Source: Anaerolineae bacterium
Lineage (GTDB): Bacteria > Chloroflexota > Anaerolineae > Aggregatilineales > Phototrophicaceae
Assembly (NCBI GenBank): GCA_019912965.1
Contig: JAIOHM010000139.1
Location: 1-64,000 of the forward strand
DNA: 64,000 bases
Direction: 5' to 3'
Positions 28,405 to 37,173 of this stretch are shown piece after piece (within the stretch, counting starts at the first letter, position 1; the number at the start of each line of letters is the position of its first letter). The notes beneath the pieces are model-generated. The model saw only the letters and a list, made by a program, of their open reading frames with translations, was not told where the DNA came from and did not search any database. A program made the position numbers and the translations under genes.

Positions 28405-28746
28405 ATGGAAGTACGGGCTAAAACAACACACCTGAGTATTTCGCCCCAAAAACTGCGCCTGGTCTGTGACAAGGTGCGGGGGATGGGTGCGAAGCAGGCC
28501 GTCGTGGTTCTGGAATTCATGCCGCAAAAGGGTGCGGAATTCGTGGTCAAGACTCTCCGTTCTGCGATGGCGAACGCGGAGAACAACTACGACCTCGACC
28601 CGGAAAATCTGGTCGTCAAGACCATTTTCGCGGACGATGGCCCCCGTTTGAAGCGGATGAAGGCCGGGGCGCGTGGGCGCTACAAGCCGCGTGTTCACCG
28701 CACGGCGCACCTGACCATCATCCTGCAAGAGCGAGAGGGAGCATAA
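28405..28746 (+). CDS. rplV: 50S ribosomal protein L22
   Basis: Exit-tunnel protein. 113 residues; conserved SPQKLRLVCDKVRG and, at the tunnel hairpin, DDGPRLKRMKAGARGRYKPRVHRTAHLTIIL. Ribosome binding site GGAGAGG seven bases upstream. Ends one base before the rpsC start. Confidence 0.97.
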   Translation: MEVRAKTTHLSISPQKLRLVCDKVRGMGAKQAVVVLEFMPQKGAEFVVKTLRSAMANAENNYDLDPENLVVKTIFADDGPRLKRMKAGARGRYKPRVHRTAHLTIILQEREGA

Positions 28747-28747
28747 T

Positions 28748-29425
28748 ATGGGTCGTAAAGTACACCCGATTGGTTTCCGGCTGAAGATTACCCGTGACTG
28801 GGATGCGCGCTGGTACGCCGAAGGCGACAAGTTCCGCGAACAGTTACAGGAAGACTTCAAGATTCGCCGGAATGTTAAGAAAATGGGCGCACGCGCCGGG
28901 GTTTCGCGCATCGAAATCGAGCGTTACCCCAACCAACTGCTGGTCAACATCCACACTGCCCGCCCCGGCATTCTGATCGGGCGCAAGGGTGAAGCGGTGA
29001 AAGACCTGCGGACGGCGCTGGAAGAAATGACAGGCGGCAAGAAGGTCAAGGTTGAAGTGACCGAGATCGACAAGCCCGATCTGGACTCGACACTGGTTGC
29101 CGAAAATATCGTTGACCAGTTGCAGCGCCGCATCGGCCACAGCCGCGCCATGAAACGCGCGCTGAGCCAGGCTATGCGTCAGGGTGCCCTGGGCATCAAG
29201 ATTGAAGTCAGCGGGCGTCTGGCCGGGGCAGATATGGCTCGGCGGGAATGGTCGAGCGAAGGCCGCGTGCCCCGTTCGTCCTTGCGCTCTGATATTGACT
29301 ACGGCACGGCGGAAGCCCTGACCACCTTCGGGCGCATCGGCGTCAAGGTGTGGATTTATAAGGGCGAAATCCTGGGTAAGGAAGAGAAGCCTGAGCCGAA
29401 GAAAGACGTTTACGTCACGCCCTAG
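28748..29425 (+). CDS. rpsC: 30S ribosomal protein S3
   Basis: 30S protein at the mRNA entry channel with helicase role. 225 residues: KH domain with IGRKGEAVKDLRTALE, C-terminal domain with QAMRQGALGIKIEVSGRLAGADMARREW and the G-rich segment DYGTAEALTTFGRIGVKVWIYKGE. Starts next to the rplV stop, consistent with coupling. Confidence 0.97.
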   Translation: MGRKVHPIGFRLKITRDWDARWYAEGDKFREQLQEDFKIRRNVKKMGARAGVSRIEIERYPNQLLVNIHTARPGILIGRKGEAVKDLRTALEEMTGGKKVKVEVTEIDKPDLDSTLVAENIVDQLQRRIGHSRAMKRALSQAMRQGALGIKIEVSGRLAGADMARREWSSEGRVPRSSLRSDIDYGTAEALTTFGRIGVKVWIYKGEILGKEEKPEPKKDVYVTP

Positions 29426-29476
29426 CCATCCCGAAGGGGATAGCGAGGACTCAGGTTTAGAAGAGGAACGACGATT

Positions 29477-29920
29477 ATGTTGATGCCGAAGCGAATGAAG
29501 TACCGCAAGCAGATGCGCGGGAACTTGAAGGGCAAGGCCGGTCGTGGCAATGTGGTGCAGTTCGGTGAATACGGCCTACAGGCGCTCGAACCAATATGGC
29601 TGACCGCCCGCCAGATCGAGGCTGCCCGTAAAGCGATGGTTCGCTTTACCAAGCGGCGTGGCAAGGTGTGGATCCGGGTGTTTCCGGATAAACCCTACAC
29701 CCAGAAAGCTGCCGAAACCCGTATGGGTAGCGGCAAGGGGTCGGTTGAATACTACGTCGCGGTGATTAAGCCGGGACGGGTGCTATTCGAAATGGGCGGT
29801 GTGTCGGAAGAAGAAGCCCGCGAGGCGCTGCGTCTGGCAGCCTTCAAACTGCCGATCAAGACCAAGTTCGTCAAGCGCTACGACCCGATTTCCGGCCAGG
29901 AGATTAAGTTAGAACTATGA
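29477..29920 (+). CDS. rplP: 50S ribosomal protein L16
   Basis: Organises the A-site tRNA pocket of the 50S. 147 residues; [15 protein letters not shown] start, the conserved Arg-containing [28 protein letters not shown] loop, and PIKTKFVKR end. Overlaps rpmC by four bases (ATGA), a sign of translational coupling. Confidence 0.97.
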   Translation: MLMPKRMKYRKQMRGNLKGKAGRGNVVQFGEYGLQALEPIWLTARQIEAARKAMVRFTKRRGKVWIRVFPDKPYTQKAAETRMGSGKGSVEYYVAVIKPGRVLFEMGGVSEEEAREALRLAAFKLPIKTKFVKRYDPISGQEIKLEL

Positions 29921-30141
29921 AATCGAGAGAAATACGCGAGATGAACGAAGAGGAAATCCTCAACGCCATCGAAGACCAGCGGGAAGCCCTGTTCAACCTG
30001 CGCTTCCAGAAGGCTTCCGGGCAGCTTGAGGATGAGAACGCGCCGCGCCGCGCCCAGCGGACGATTGCGCGGTTGAAGACTGTCCTTCATGAACGCCAAT
30101 TGGCGGCAAAGGCAGCAAAACAGGAGGCCGGCAATGGCTAA
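29917..30141 (+). CDS. rpmC: 50S ribosomal protein L29
   Basis: Small two-helix protein at the tunnel exit. 74 residues; [14 protein letters not shown] and [32 protein letters not shown] are the family signature. Overlaps both neighbours: rplP by four bases and rpsQ by eight. Confidence 0.96.
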   Translation: MKSREIREMNEEEILNAIEDQREALFNLRFQKASGQLEDENAPRRAQRTIARLKTVLHERQLAAKAAKQEAGNG

Positions 30142-30556
30142 TGATCGTCGTCGGCTGATTGGCCGCGTAGTCAGCGACAAGATGGAAAAGACAGTGGTGG
30201 TGGCGATTGAGCGCCGTAAAGCCCACCGCGTCTACAAGAAGGTTATGAACCTGACCAAAAAGGTGATGGCTCATGACGAAAGCAATGCCGTCGAAGCGGG
30301 TTCGGTGGTACAGATTGTAGAAAGTAAACCCCTCAGCAAAAATAAACGCTGGGTTGTTGAAAAAGTGCTGGAAGGGCCGGGCGGTCGCGTTCTGGAGCCG
30401 ATTGTTGGCGCTGTGGATGTGAAGCCGGAAGTGGTTGAAGTTGTCGAAGCCGCTGAAGTTGTGGAAGCTGACAAAACTGTTGCAGCTGACGAAACTGTTG
30501 CAGCTGACGAAACTGCTGCGGCCAGCGTGGAGGGCGAAGCTCATGATTCAGAATGA
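30134..30556 (+). CDS. rpsQ: 30S ribosomal protein S17 with acidic repeat tail
   Basis: 16S rRNA-binding assembly protein. Residues 1-85 are a standard S17 ([34 protein letters not shown]). The usual 80-90 residue protein is here extended by about 55 residues rich in Val, Glu and Ala, with an internal near-repeat encoded by an 18-base tandem unit (ACTGTTGCAGCTGACGAA, about 30475-30525). Start chosen at 30134 after CAGGAGG. It overlaps rplN by 14 bases, so the tail runs into the next gene's start. Confidence 0.93.
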   Translation: MANDRRRLIGRVVSDKMEKTVVVAIERRKAHRVYKKVMNLTKKVMAHDESNAVEAGSVVQIVESKPLSKNKRWVVEKVLEGPGGRVLEPIVGAVDVKPEVVEVVEAAEVVEADKTVAADETVAADETAAASVEGEAHDSE

Positions 30557-30914
30557 ATCACGGCTGGTAGTGGCTGATAACACGGGTGCCCGCGAACTGC
30601 TGGTCATCCGGGTGCTGGGTGGCTCGCGGCGTAAGTACGGCGGCGTCGGTGATGTCGTTGTGGCAACCGTGAAAGCGGCTACCAGCGATGGCTCGGTCAA
30701 AAAGAGCGAAGTGGTCAAGGCGGTTATCGTCCGCACGGCCAAAGAATATCGCCGCAGCGATGGGTCGTACATCAAGTTCGACGACAACGCAGCGGTGCTG
30801 CTGGCCGATGACATGACCAACCCACGCGGTACGCGCGTGTTTGGCCCGGTCGCCCGCGAATTGCGCGACAGAGGTTATCTGAAGATTGTTTCGCTGGCAC
30901 CGGAAACGCTGTAA
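30543..30914 (+). CDS. rplN: 50S ribosomal protein L14
   Basis: Intersubunit bridge protein. 123 residues: [28 protein letters not shown] start, [18 protein letters not shown], and the C-terminal [29 protein letters not shown]. The ATG at 30543 lies inside the end of rpsQ; in-frame upstream codons belong to the S17 repeat tail read in another frame. Confidence 0.97.
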   Translation: MIQNESRLVVADNTGARELLVIRVLGGSRRKYGGVGDVVVATVKAATSDGSVKKSEVVKAVIVRTAKEYRRSDGSYIKFDDNAAVLLADDMTNPRGTRVFGPVARELRDRGYLKIVSLAPETL

Positions 30915-30989
30915 AGACCTCTTTTATGAGGGATAAATACCAGAGGTAACAGGGGTATTGTGCCCCTAATCTAGGTACGGAGAAAAGGA

Positions 30990-31313
30990 ATGCGAAGAAT
31001 TAAGAAAGGCGATCAGGTCGAAGTGATCGCCGGGAAAGACCTGGGGGAGCGCGGCGAAGTTGTGTCCGTGCTGACCAAAGATAACCGGGTAGTGGTGGCT
31101 GGGGTCAACGTCGCCAAGAAACATGAGAAGGCCAAGCAGGCGGGTAACCGGCAGATTCCGGCTCAAATTGTCGAATTCAATGCCCCTATTCACCTCTCCA
31201 ATGTGATGCTGGTTTGCCCGAAGTGCGATAAGCGCGTGCGGGTAGGCTTCCGCTTCACCGACGACGGCCATAAAGTTCGCTATTGCAAACAGTGCGACGC
31301 GAACGTTGACTAG
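30990..31313 (+). CDS. rplX: 50S ribosomal protein L24
   Basis: Assembly-initiating 50S protein. 107 residues; KOW motif [24 protein letters not shown] and C-terminal zinc-ribbon-like CPKC...YCKQC, common in bacterial L24. The 75-base spacer after rplN carries a small GGGG...CCCC hairpin (about 30951-30966). Confidence 0.96.
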   Translation: MRRIKKGDQVEVIAGKDLGERGEVVSVLTKDNRVVVAGVNVAKKHEKAKQAGNRQIPAQIVEFNAPIHLSNVMLVCPKCDKRVRVGFRFTDDGHKVRYCKQCDANVD

Positions 31314-31323
31314 GAGCAACCAG

Positions 31324-31869
31324 ATGGCGACACCAATTATGCAATCCCGTTATCGAGATGAAGTTGTGCCTGCGCTCATTCAGGAATTCAAGTACGACAA
31401 CATCATGGAAGTGCCGCGTATTCAGAAGGTCGTGGTCAACATCGGCCTGGGGGAAGCGAATGAAAACCCCAAGCTGTTGGATGGCGCGGTCGAAGATTTG
31501 CGGATTATTACCGGGCAACAGCCGGTGATTACAAAGGCAAAGAAGAGCATTGCCACTTATAAGCTGCGTGAAGGCCGCGCCATTGGCGTGAAGGTCACAC
31601 TACGCGGCGAACGCATGTGGTCACTGCTCGATCGTTTGATGAACATCGCGCTGCCCCGTGTGCGCGACTTCCGCGGCGTCCCGGCCAAAATGGACGGGCG
31701 TGGCAACTATACTATCGGGCTGCGCGAACAGTTGATCTTTGCGGAAATTCAGTACGACAAGATCGACAAGGTGCGTGGCATGGAAATTACCATCGTCACC
31801 ACTGCCAAAACGGACGAAGAAGGCCGCCGTTTACTGGCACTGATGGGGATGCCTTTCCAGAAGAACTAA
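31324..31869 (+). CDS. rplE: 50S ribosomal protein L5
   Basis: Binds 5S rRNA and the P-site tRNA. 181 residues; [55 protein letters not shown] and DFRGVP are family motifs. The start at 31324 follows GGAG by eight bases; a slightly longer in-frame start would overlap the rplX end. Confidence 0.97.
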   Translation: MATPIMQSRYRDEVVPALIQEFKYDNIMEVPRIQKVVVNIGLGEANENPKLLDGAVEDLRIITGQQPVITKAKKSIATYKLREGRAIGVKVTLRGERMWSLLDRLMNIALPRVRDFRGVPAKMDGRGNYTIGLREQLIFAEIQYDKIDKVRGMEITIVTTAKTDEEGRRLLALMGMPFQKN

Positions 31870-31881
31870 AGGAAACCGAAC

Positions 31882-32088
31882 ATGGCGAAAAGATCGATGG
31901 TCGCCCGTGAGGGCCGGCGCAAGTACAAAGTCCGCGTTCGCAATCGCTGCCAGTTCGTTGATCCGAATTCTGGCAAAACGTGTGGGCGTCCCCGCGCTTA
32001 TATCGGGCGCTTTGGGCTGTGCCGTATTCACTTCCGCGAAATGGCGCTACAGGGCAAAATCCCTGGCGTGGTCAAGTCAAGCTGGTAG
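31882..32088 (+). CDS. rpsN: 30S ribosomal protein S14, zinc-type with altered ribbon
   Basis: 30S head protein. 68 residues; [13 protein letters not shown] start and [34 protein letters not shown] end match the short zinc-binding (type Z) S14. The usual CxxC...CxxC is changed: the first pair is separated by an extra stretch ([12 protein letters not shown]) and the final Cys is His (CRIH). The four ligands C, C, C, H could still hold zinc. Twelve bases after rplE. Confidence 0.95.
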   Translation: MAKRSMVAREGRRKYKVRVRNRCQFVDPNSGKTCGRPRAYIGRFGLCRIHFREMALQGKIPGVVKSSW

Positions 32089-32097
32089 GAGGGCCGC

Positions 32098-32502
32098 ATG
32101 ATTAGCGATCCTGTTGGGGATATGCTGACGCGGATTCGCAACGCCCTGTTGGTCAACAAGGCGACGGTGGAAATTCCGCATTCGAAGTTGAAAGTCGAGA
32201 TTGCCCGCATCCTTAAAGATGAAGGGTTTATCGAAGAATTTGTAATCGGGGAACAACAACCTGTTCCGATGATTACGCTCACGCTCAAGTACTACGGGTC
32301 ACGGCGGGAACGCCGCCCGGTCATCACGCACCTGGAACGCATCAGCAAACCGGGTCGGCGCATCTACCGGCAACGGCGCGATCTGCCCCGCGTGATGAGT
32401 GGTATCGGTATCGCTATCGTGACCACCCCTAAAGGGGTCATGACGGCGCAGCAGGCACGTCGCCAGGGTGTTGGTGGCGAAGTCCTGTGCTACGTCTGGT
32501 AA
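32098..32502 (+). CDS. rpsH: 30S ribosomal protein S8
   Basis: Central-domain 16S rRNA binder and, in model bacteria, translational regulator of the spc block. 134 residues; DPVGDMLTRIRNALLVNKATVEIPHSKLK and the C-terminal RDLPRVMSGIGIAIVTTPKGVMTAQQARRQGVGGEVLCYVW. Confidence 0.97.
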   Translation: MISDPVGDMLTRIRNALLVNKATVEIPHSKLKVEIARILKDEGFIEEFVIGEQQPVPMITLTLKYYGSRRERRPVITHLERISKPGRRIYRQRRDLPRVMSGIGIAIVTTPKGVMTAQQARRQGVGGEVLCYVW

Positions 32503-32517
32503 GGGAGGGTCTGGAAT

Positions 32518-33063
32518 ATGTCCCGTATTGGTAAGAAACTGATTACCCTGCCAGCGAAGGTTGACGTGAAGGTTGACCAGCAGGACGTAACAGTCACAGG
32601 GCCGAAGGGCGAGCTGAAGTTCACCATGCCCGCCACAATGAAGCTCAAGCAGGAAGATGGTCATCTGGTGGTCGAACGCCCCAATGATGATCGTCAGAAC
32701 CGTGCGCTGCATGGCCTGACGCGGGCACTGCTGGCGAATATGGTCACCGGTGTTTCGACGGGTTTCCGCCGGACGCTGAAGATCGAAGGCGTCGGTTATA
32801 CCAGCGAAGTGCGCGGCAAAGACCTGGCACTGAAACTGGGATACTCGCACGAAATCGTGGTCAACCCGCCGCCGGGTATCAGCTTCACCTCCGAAGAAAA
32901 GGGTACGTTGATTCATATTGACGGCCCGGACAAGCAGGTGGTCGGACAGGTGGCCGCTAACATTCGCAAACTGCGTCCGCCGGAGCCTTATCTGGGCAAG
33001 GGCGTTCGCTACAGCGATGAAGTCATCCGCCGTAAAGCCGGTAAGGCTGGCAAGACGAAATAA
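32518..33063 (+). CDS. rplF: 50S ribosomal protein L6
   Basis: 50S protein near the GTPase centre. 181 residues with two similar RNA-binding domains; MSRIGKKLITLPAKVDV start, LHGLTRALLANMVTGVSTGF, and PPEPYLGKGVRYSDEVIRRKAGKAGK end. Followed by an inverted heptamer array before rplR. Confidence 0.97.
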   Translation: MSRIGKKLITLPAKVDVKVDQQDVTVTGPKGELKFTMPATMKLKQEDGHLVVERPNDDRQNRALHGLTRALLANMVTGVSTGFRRTLKIEGVGYTSEVRGKDLALKLGYSHEIVVNPPPGISFTSEEKGTLIHIDGPDKQVVGQVAANIRKLRPPEPYLGKGVRYSDEVIRRKAGKAGKTK

Positions 33064-33141
33064 AGTGCTAAGTGCAAAGTACTGAGTACTGAGTTTAAGA
33101 AGACTCGCTACTCGGTACTCAGTACTCAGTACTCAGTACTG
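33064..33141. repeat. inverted 7-bp repeat arrays, rplF-rplR gap
   Basis: Arm one: AGTGCTA, AGTGCAA, AGTACTG, AGTACTG, AGTTTAA (33064-33098). Arm two: GCTACTC, GGTACTC, AGTACTC, AGTACTC, AGTACTG (33107-33141). A 17-base stretch AGTACTGAGTACTGAGT in arm one is perfectly complementary to arm two. Same unit type as in the rplB-rpsS gap. Confidence 0.88.
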
Positions 33142-33158
33142 ATACAAGGGTTGTAGAG

Positions 33159-33530
33159 ATGAGCACACTAACGCAAAAAAAGACCGCTTCCCGCGAACGC
33201 CGCCACAGCCGCGTCCGCGCAAAAATAGCGGGCACCGCACAGCGTCCGCGCCTGAATGTCTTCCGCAGCGTCGATAACATCTACGCACAGGTGATTGACG
33301 ATCTGGCCGGGAACACGCTGGTTTCGGCCTCGACCATTGATAAAGAAGTGGTCAAAAAGCTTGAAGGCAAAAGTAAGGTCGAGGCTGCCAAAATTGTGGG
33401 GCAGGTGTTGGCCGAGCGCGCCAAGAACGCCGGAATCAATACCGTCGTTTTTGATCGCGGCGGTTACAAATATCATGGCCGCGTGGCTGCACTGGCTGAT
33501 GGTGCCCGCGAGGGCGGACTAGAATTTTAA
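33159..33530 (+). CDS. rplR: 50S ribosomal protein L18
   Basis: 5S rRNA-binding protein. 123 residues; [35 protein letters not shown] and [26 protein letters not shown]. Start ATG 18 bases after the repeat array with GTAGAG as weak ribosome binding site. Confidence 0.96.
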   Translation: MSTLTQKKTASRERRHSRVRAKIAGTAQRPRLNVFRSVDNIYAQVIDDLAGNTLVSASTIDKEVVKKLEGKSKVEAAKIVGQVLAERAKNAGINTVVFDRGGYKYHGRVAALADGAREGGLEF

Positions 33531-33542
33531 GGCGGAATAACG

Positions 33543-34166
33543 ATGGCAGACGAAAACAAGAAAAGACGACGCGGCGGTGGCCCCAAGAGCGATAGTGCTG
33601 GTGGCGACGATGCCAAACCCAAGCGCGACCGCGATTCGCGTCCCCGTGAGCGTGAAGAAGAACGCGAGGAACTGGACGAACGCGTTGTCGATATCAAGCG
33701 CGTCGCCAAAGTCATCAAGGGTGGTCGCCGCTTTGCCTTCCGCACGGTGGTCATCGTAGGCGACAACAAGGGACGTGTTGGCATCGGCATTGGCAAGGCG
33801 CGTGGTGTGCCGGATAGTATCCGTAAGGGTTCTGACCGCGCACGGCGTCAAATGACGAAGGTGGCACTTTCCGGTAACACCATTCCTCACCCGATTGTGG
33901 CCGAATACGGCGGCGCGCGCGTCATGCTGCGTCCAGCATCTCCCGGTACGGGTGTTATCGCTGGCGGCGGTGTCCGTGCAGTGGTGGAAGCCGTTGGCAT
34001 CCACGATATTCTCAGCAAGAGCCAGGGCAGCAACAATCTGCTCAACGTTACAATGGCAACGCTGAAGGCGCTGGAACAGCTCCGTACGCCGCAGGAAATG
34101 GCGGCTATGCGTGGCAAAGAACCCGATGCCCTGCTGCCGTTATGGGAACGCAGGAGCAAGAGCTAA
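33543..34166 (+). CDS. rpsE: 30S ribosomal protein S5 with long charged N-terminus
   Basis: Decoding-fidelity protein. 207 residues; the core begins near residue 47 ([31 protein letters not shown]) and contains [17 protein letters not shown] and the C-terminal [22 protein letters not shown]. The first 45 residues are an alternating Lys/Arg/Asp/Glu-rich disordered extension, longer than the E. coli protein. Ends overlapping rpmD by one base (TAATG). Confidence 0.96.
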   Translation: MADENKKRRRGGGPKSDSAGGDDAKPKRDRDSRPREREEEREELDERVVDIKRVAKVIKGGRRFAFRTVVIVGDNKGRVGIGIGKARGVPDSIRKGSDRARRQMTKVALSGNTIPHPIVAEYGGARVMLRPASPGTGVIAGGGVRAVVEAVGIHDILSKSQGSNNLLNVTMATLKALEQLRTPQEMAAMRGKEPDALLPLWERRSKS

Positions 34167-34354
34167 TGGCGAAGCAATTGAAAATCACTCTGGTCAAAAG
34201 CCCCATCGGCTTTGAGCAGAGTCAAAAAGATACTGTGCGGGGGTTGGGGCTGCGCAAGCTGCACAAAACCGTTCTGCACAATGACACGCCGCAAATTCGC
34301 GGCATGATCTACAAAGTCCGCCACATGTTGAAGGTGGAGGAAGTCGAGTCATGA
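34166..34354 (+). CDS. rpmD: 50S ribosomal protein L30
   Basis: Small 50S protein. 62 residues; [32 protein letters not shown] is the signature. The ATG at 34166 overlaps the rpsE stop, and its own stop overlaps the rplO start (ATGA), so three genes are translationally linked. Confidence 0.96.
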   Translation: MAKQLKITLVKSPIGFEQSQKDTVRGLGLRKLHKTVLHNDTPQIRGMIYKVRHMLKVEEVES

Positions 34355-34878
34355 AATTACACGACCTGAAACCCGCTGCGGGTTCCAAAAAGAAGCGTAA
34401 GCGCGTAGGTCGCGGGCATGGTGCAGGCCAGGGTACACACGCTGGGCGTGGTATCAAGGGGCAGGGGTCGCGCGGTGGTAAGCCGAAGGGCGGTTACTTT
34501 GAGGGCGGTCAGCTTCCGCTGGTGCGTCGTCTGCCGTTCAAGCGCGGCTTCAATAACCTGTTCCGCATCGAATACCAGGAAGTCCGTCTCGACCGTCTGG
34601 CCGGGGTTCTGGAAGATGGCGCAGTGGTAACGCCTACGCTGATGGCCGAACGCGGCCTGATCCGTGATGCGCGCCAACCCGTCGTCATTCTGGGTAATGG
34701 TGACAAAATCAAGAAGAAGTTCACCATCAAGGCCCACCGCTTTACCAAGAGCGCGTCAGACAAAATTGCGTCGGCGGGCGGCAGCACTGAAGTCATTCCG
34801 CTGCGGCTAAAGGGCATTCGCGCCACGTTCCGCAAACTGCGTAAGGAAGACCTCGCCAAAATCTTTGGCGATGAGTAA
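34351..34878 (+). CDS. rplO: 50S ribosomal protein L15
   Basis: Late 50S assembly protein. 175 residues, somewhat longer than the usual 145-150 because of a C-terminal tail ([19 protein letters not shown]). Start [43 protein letters not shown] is diagnostic. Followed by a heptamer hairpin with T-run before secY. Confidence 0.96.
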   Translation: MKLHDLKPAAGSKKKRKRVGRGHGAGQGTHAGRGIKGQGSRGGKPKGGYFEGGQLPLVRRLPFKRGFNNLFRIEYQEVRLDRLAGVLEDGAVVTPTLMAERGLIRDARQPVVILGNGDKIKKKFTIKAHRFTKSASDKIASAGGSTEVIPLRLKGIRATFRKLRKEDLAKIFGDE

Positions 34879-34899
34879 TTCAGCAATGAGTAGCAAGGG

Positions 34900-34966
34900 A
34901 TGAGGTACGAGGCATGAGGCATGAGTAAAACACTCATACCTCATTACTCATACCTCATTACTTTTT
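34900..34966. repeat. inverted 7-bp repeat arrays with T-run, rplO-secY gap
   Basis: Arm one: ATGAGGT, ACGAGGC, ATGAGGC, ATGAGTA (34900-34927). Arm two: ACTCATA, CCTCATT, ACTCATA, CCTCATT (34932-34959), then ACTTTTT. The arms are complementary with few mismatches and the following T5 gives it an intrinsic-terminator shape inside the operon, eight bases before the secY ribosome binding site. Confidence 0.85.
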
Positions 34967-34975
34967 GGAGGTATT

Positions 34976-36292
34976 ATGTTTGAAGCATTACGGAACGCCT
35001 GGCGGCTTCACGACGTGCGAAACAAACTGCTCATCACCGGATTAATTCTGGTGATTTATCAGTTTGGCGCACATGTCCCGGTGGTCGGCGTCAACCAGCC
35101 AGCTCTGGAAAGTCTGCTGACCAGTCAGGCGGGCGGGTTGATTGGTACGTTGAACCTGCTCTCCGGCGGTGCTGTGCGGCACTTCAGTGTGCTGGCGATG
35201 GGCGTTTACCCTTACATTACCGCCTCGATTATTTTCCAACTGCTGGTTCCCCTCGTTCCCCGTCTGGAAGCCATCCAGCGTGAACCGGGCGGCCAGGAAA
35301 AAATCCAGCGATACACCTACTTTCTGGCAATTCCGATGGCGGTATTGCAGGCGATTGGTCAGGTCAACATCTTCGGAACGCTGGTTGGGCAGCAAATCAT
35401 TCCCGGTTTTGGCACTGATCTGATGCTGACCATTGCGGTCATCACCACCATGACCGCCGGAACGATGTTCGCTATCTGGCTGGGCGAATTGATTACTGAA
35501 CAGGGCATCGGCAACGGCCTTTCAATCATCATCTTCTCCGGTATTGTGGCGCAGGTGCCAAGCAATCTGGGCAATCTCATCACCAGCAGCACCCAGCCGA
35601 TCTTTAACCTGATTGTGTTTGTGGTGATTATGCTGGTTAGCATCGTCGTGATTGTCTACATTTATGACGGTGTGCGGCGTATCCCGGTGCAGTATGGCAA
35701 GCGTGTACGTGGTCGCAAGCAGTATGGCGGCGGCACGACTTTCATCCCGTTGAAGGTCAACGCAGTCGGTATGATCCCGCTAATTTTCGCGCAGTCGATC
35801 ATCACCTTCCCGGCCATTATCGTCAACCTGTTCCCGGAAGGCCCGGTGCGCGATGACATCACCCGCACCTTTGGCAATCAGCAAGGGCTGGGATACTGGC
35901 TGACATTCTTCATTCTGGTGGTCGGCTTTACCTTCATCTACACCGACATTATGGTGGCGCAGCAGAATCTTTCCGAGCAGTTGCAGCGGAACGGCGGGTT
36001 TATCCCCGGCATCCGACCCGGCAAACGCACGCAGGAATATCTGCAACGGGTTGTACGGCGCATCACGTTTGTGGGCGCGTTGTTCCTGGGCATCATTGCG
36101 ATTGTGCCCGGTATCGTCGATTTCTTTAACCGGGTGATCTTCCCGACAGAAGCCATCAGCGGTTCGGCGGGTAACGCCGCGCTGGTCATCAGCGGTTCGG
36201 GCCTCATCATTGTGGTCGGCGTGGTCATCGACACACTCCGCCAGATCGAGGCGCAGTTGGTGATGCGTAACTACGAAGGCTTCATGAACTAG
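34976..36292 (+). CDS. secY: protein translocase subunit SecY
   Basis: Channel-forming subunit of the Sec translocon in the cytoplasmic membrane. 438 residues with ten predicted helices; FEALRNAWRLHDVRNKLLITGLILVIYQFGAHVPV start, TEQGIGNGLSIIIFSGI, YGKRVRGRKQYGGGTTFIPLKVNAVGMIPLIFAQSI, and C-terminal LVMRNYEGFM. Strong ribosome binding site GGAGG. Its usual place after rplO is conserved. Confidence 0.98.
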   Translation: MFEALRNAWRLHDVRNKLLITGLILVIYQFGAHVPVVGVNQPALESLLTSQAGGLIGTLNLLSGGAVRHFSVLAMGVYPYITASIIFQLLVPLVPRLEAIQREPGGQEKIQRYTYFLAIPMAVLQAIGQVNIFGTLVGQQIIPGFGTDLMLTIAVITTMTAGTMFAIWLGELITEQGIGNGLSIIIFSGIVAQVPSNLGNLITSSTQPIFNLIVFVVIMLVSIVVIVYIYDGVRRIPVQYGKRVRGRKQYGGGTTFIPLKVNAVGMIPLIFAQSIITFPAIIVNLFPEGPVRDDITRTFGNQQGLGYWLTFFILVVGFTFIYTDIMVAQQNLSEQLQRNGGFIPGIRPGKRTQEYLQRVVRRITFVGALFLGIIAIVPGIVDFFNRVIFPTEAISGSAGNAALVISGSGLIIVVGVVIDTLRQIEAQLVMRNYEGFMN

Positions 36293-36294
36293 TT

Positions 36295-36366
36295 GAGTTA
36301 AAAATGTAAAGTTAAAAGTTAAAGGCGAAGGCACAAAAATCTTTCAGCTTTTAACTTTTAACTCTT
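36295..36366. repeat. inverted 7-bp repeat arrays, secY-adk gap
   Basis: Arm one: GAGTTAA, AAATGTA, AAGTTAA, AAGTTAA (36295-36322). Arm two: AGCTTTT, AACTTTT, AACTCTT (36346-36366), the approximate reverse complement; AT-rich version of the same architecture. Confidence 0.8.
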
Positions 36367-36387
36367 CTTGATAAGGAACGTCTCAAA

Positions 36388-37095
36388 ATGGCTTTATTCC
36401 TGATCCTGATGGGGCCGCAGGGCGCTGGCAAAGGCGTTCAGGCGGGTTTCATCCGGCAGCAGTATGGCAATATCCCCCACATTTCCACTGGTGACCTTTT
36501 CCGCGCAATGCGTACCCGCACTGATGACTTCGCAAAAATGATCCAGCAAATTCTGGCATCGGGCGCACTGGTTTCGGATGAAATCACCTGCAAGATGGTG
36601 GAGGAACGACTGGCTGAACCGGACGCGCAGAATGGTGTAATTTTCGACGGTTTTCCGCGCACAATTCCGCAGGCCGACTGGCTGGCAAACTATCTGAGCA
36701 GCAAAGGCGAAAAATTAGCGGCTGTGCTGCTGCTGGAGCTTGATCTTTATGAAGCCTTCCGCCGCACGTTTGGTCGTGTAACCGGCGCGGATGGCACCAG
36801 TTATAACATTTATTCCAACGCTGAAGGTATTACGTGGCAGTGGGCAGAACACCCGGACAAGGCTTTCCCGCCCCGGTTGGATGCAACTGTAAACGCGACG
36901 GGCGAAAAACTCATCCGCCGTGCCGACGATGCCAGTGCCGACGCCATCATCAAGCGGTTGGATTCGTTTGTGCGCGATACAAAGGCGCTGATTCCGTATT
37001 ATGAACAGCACAATTTGGTTCGCCGTGTGGATGCTGCCCAATCCATTGAAACGGTCAGCGCAGCGATCAAAACCATTCTCGATAATACGAAGTGA
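36388..37095 (+). CDS. adk: adenylate kinase
   Basis: Interconverts ATP + AMP and 2 ADP. 235 residues; P-loop GPQGAGKG, AMP-binding HISTGDLFRAM, FDGFPRTIPQA. The LID region (RVTGADGTSYNIYSNAEGITWQ...) lacks the four-Cys zinc site of some Gram-positive enzymes. Its place between secY and map is the common bacterial order. Ribosome binding site AAGGAA. Confidence 0.95.
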   Translation: MALFLILMGPQGAGKGVQAGFIRQQYGNIPHISTGDLFRAMRTRTDDFAKMIQQILASGALVSDEITCKMVEERLAEPDAQNGVIFDGFPRTIPQADWLANYLSSKGEKLAAVLLLELDLYEAFRRTFGRVTGADGTSYNIYSNAEGITWQWAEHPDKAFPPRLDATVNATGEKLIRRADDASADAIIKRLDSFVRDTKALIPYYEQHNLVRRVDAAQSIETVSAAIKTILDNTK

Positions 37096-37100
37096 GTGAT

Positions 37101-37171
37101 AGTTATTGGTTTTCAGGGTTGATTATGTCCGTTGGATGATCTTAAACCAAGAACCAATAAGCAAAGACCGA
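37101..37171. repeat. inverted 7-bp repeat remnants, adk-map gap
   Basis: Arm one: AGTTATT, GGTTTTC, AGGGTTG (37101-37121). Arm two: AAACCAA, GAACCAA, TAAGCAA, AGACCGA (37144-37171). More decayed than the other arrays. Confidence 0.65.
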
Positions 37172-37173
37172 TT

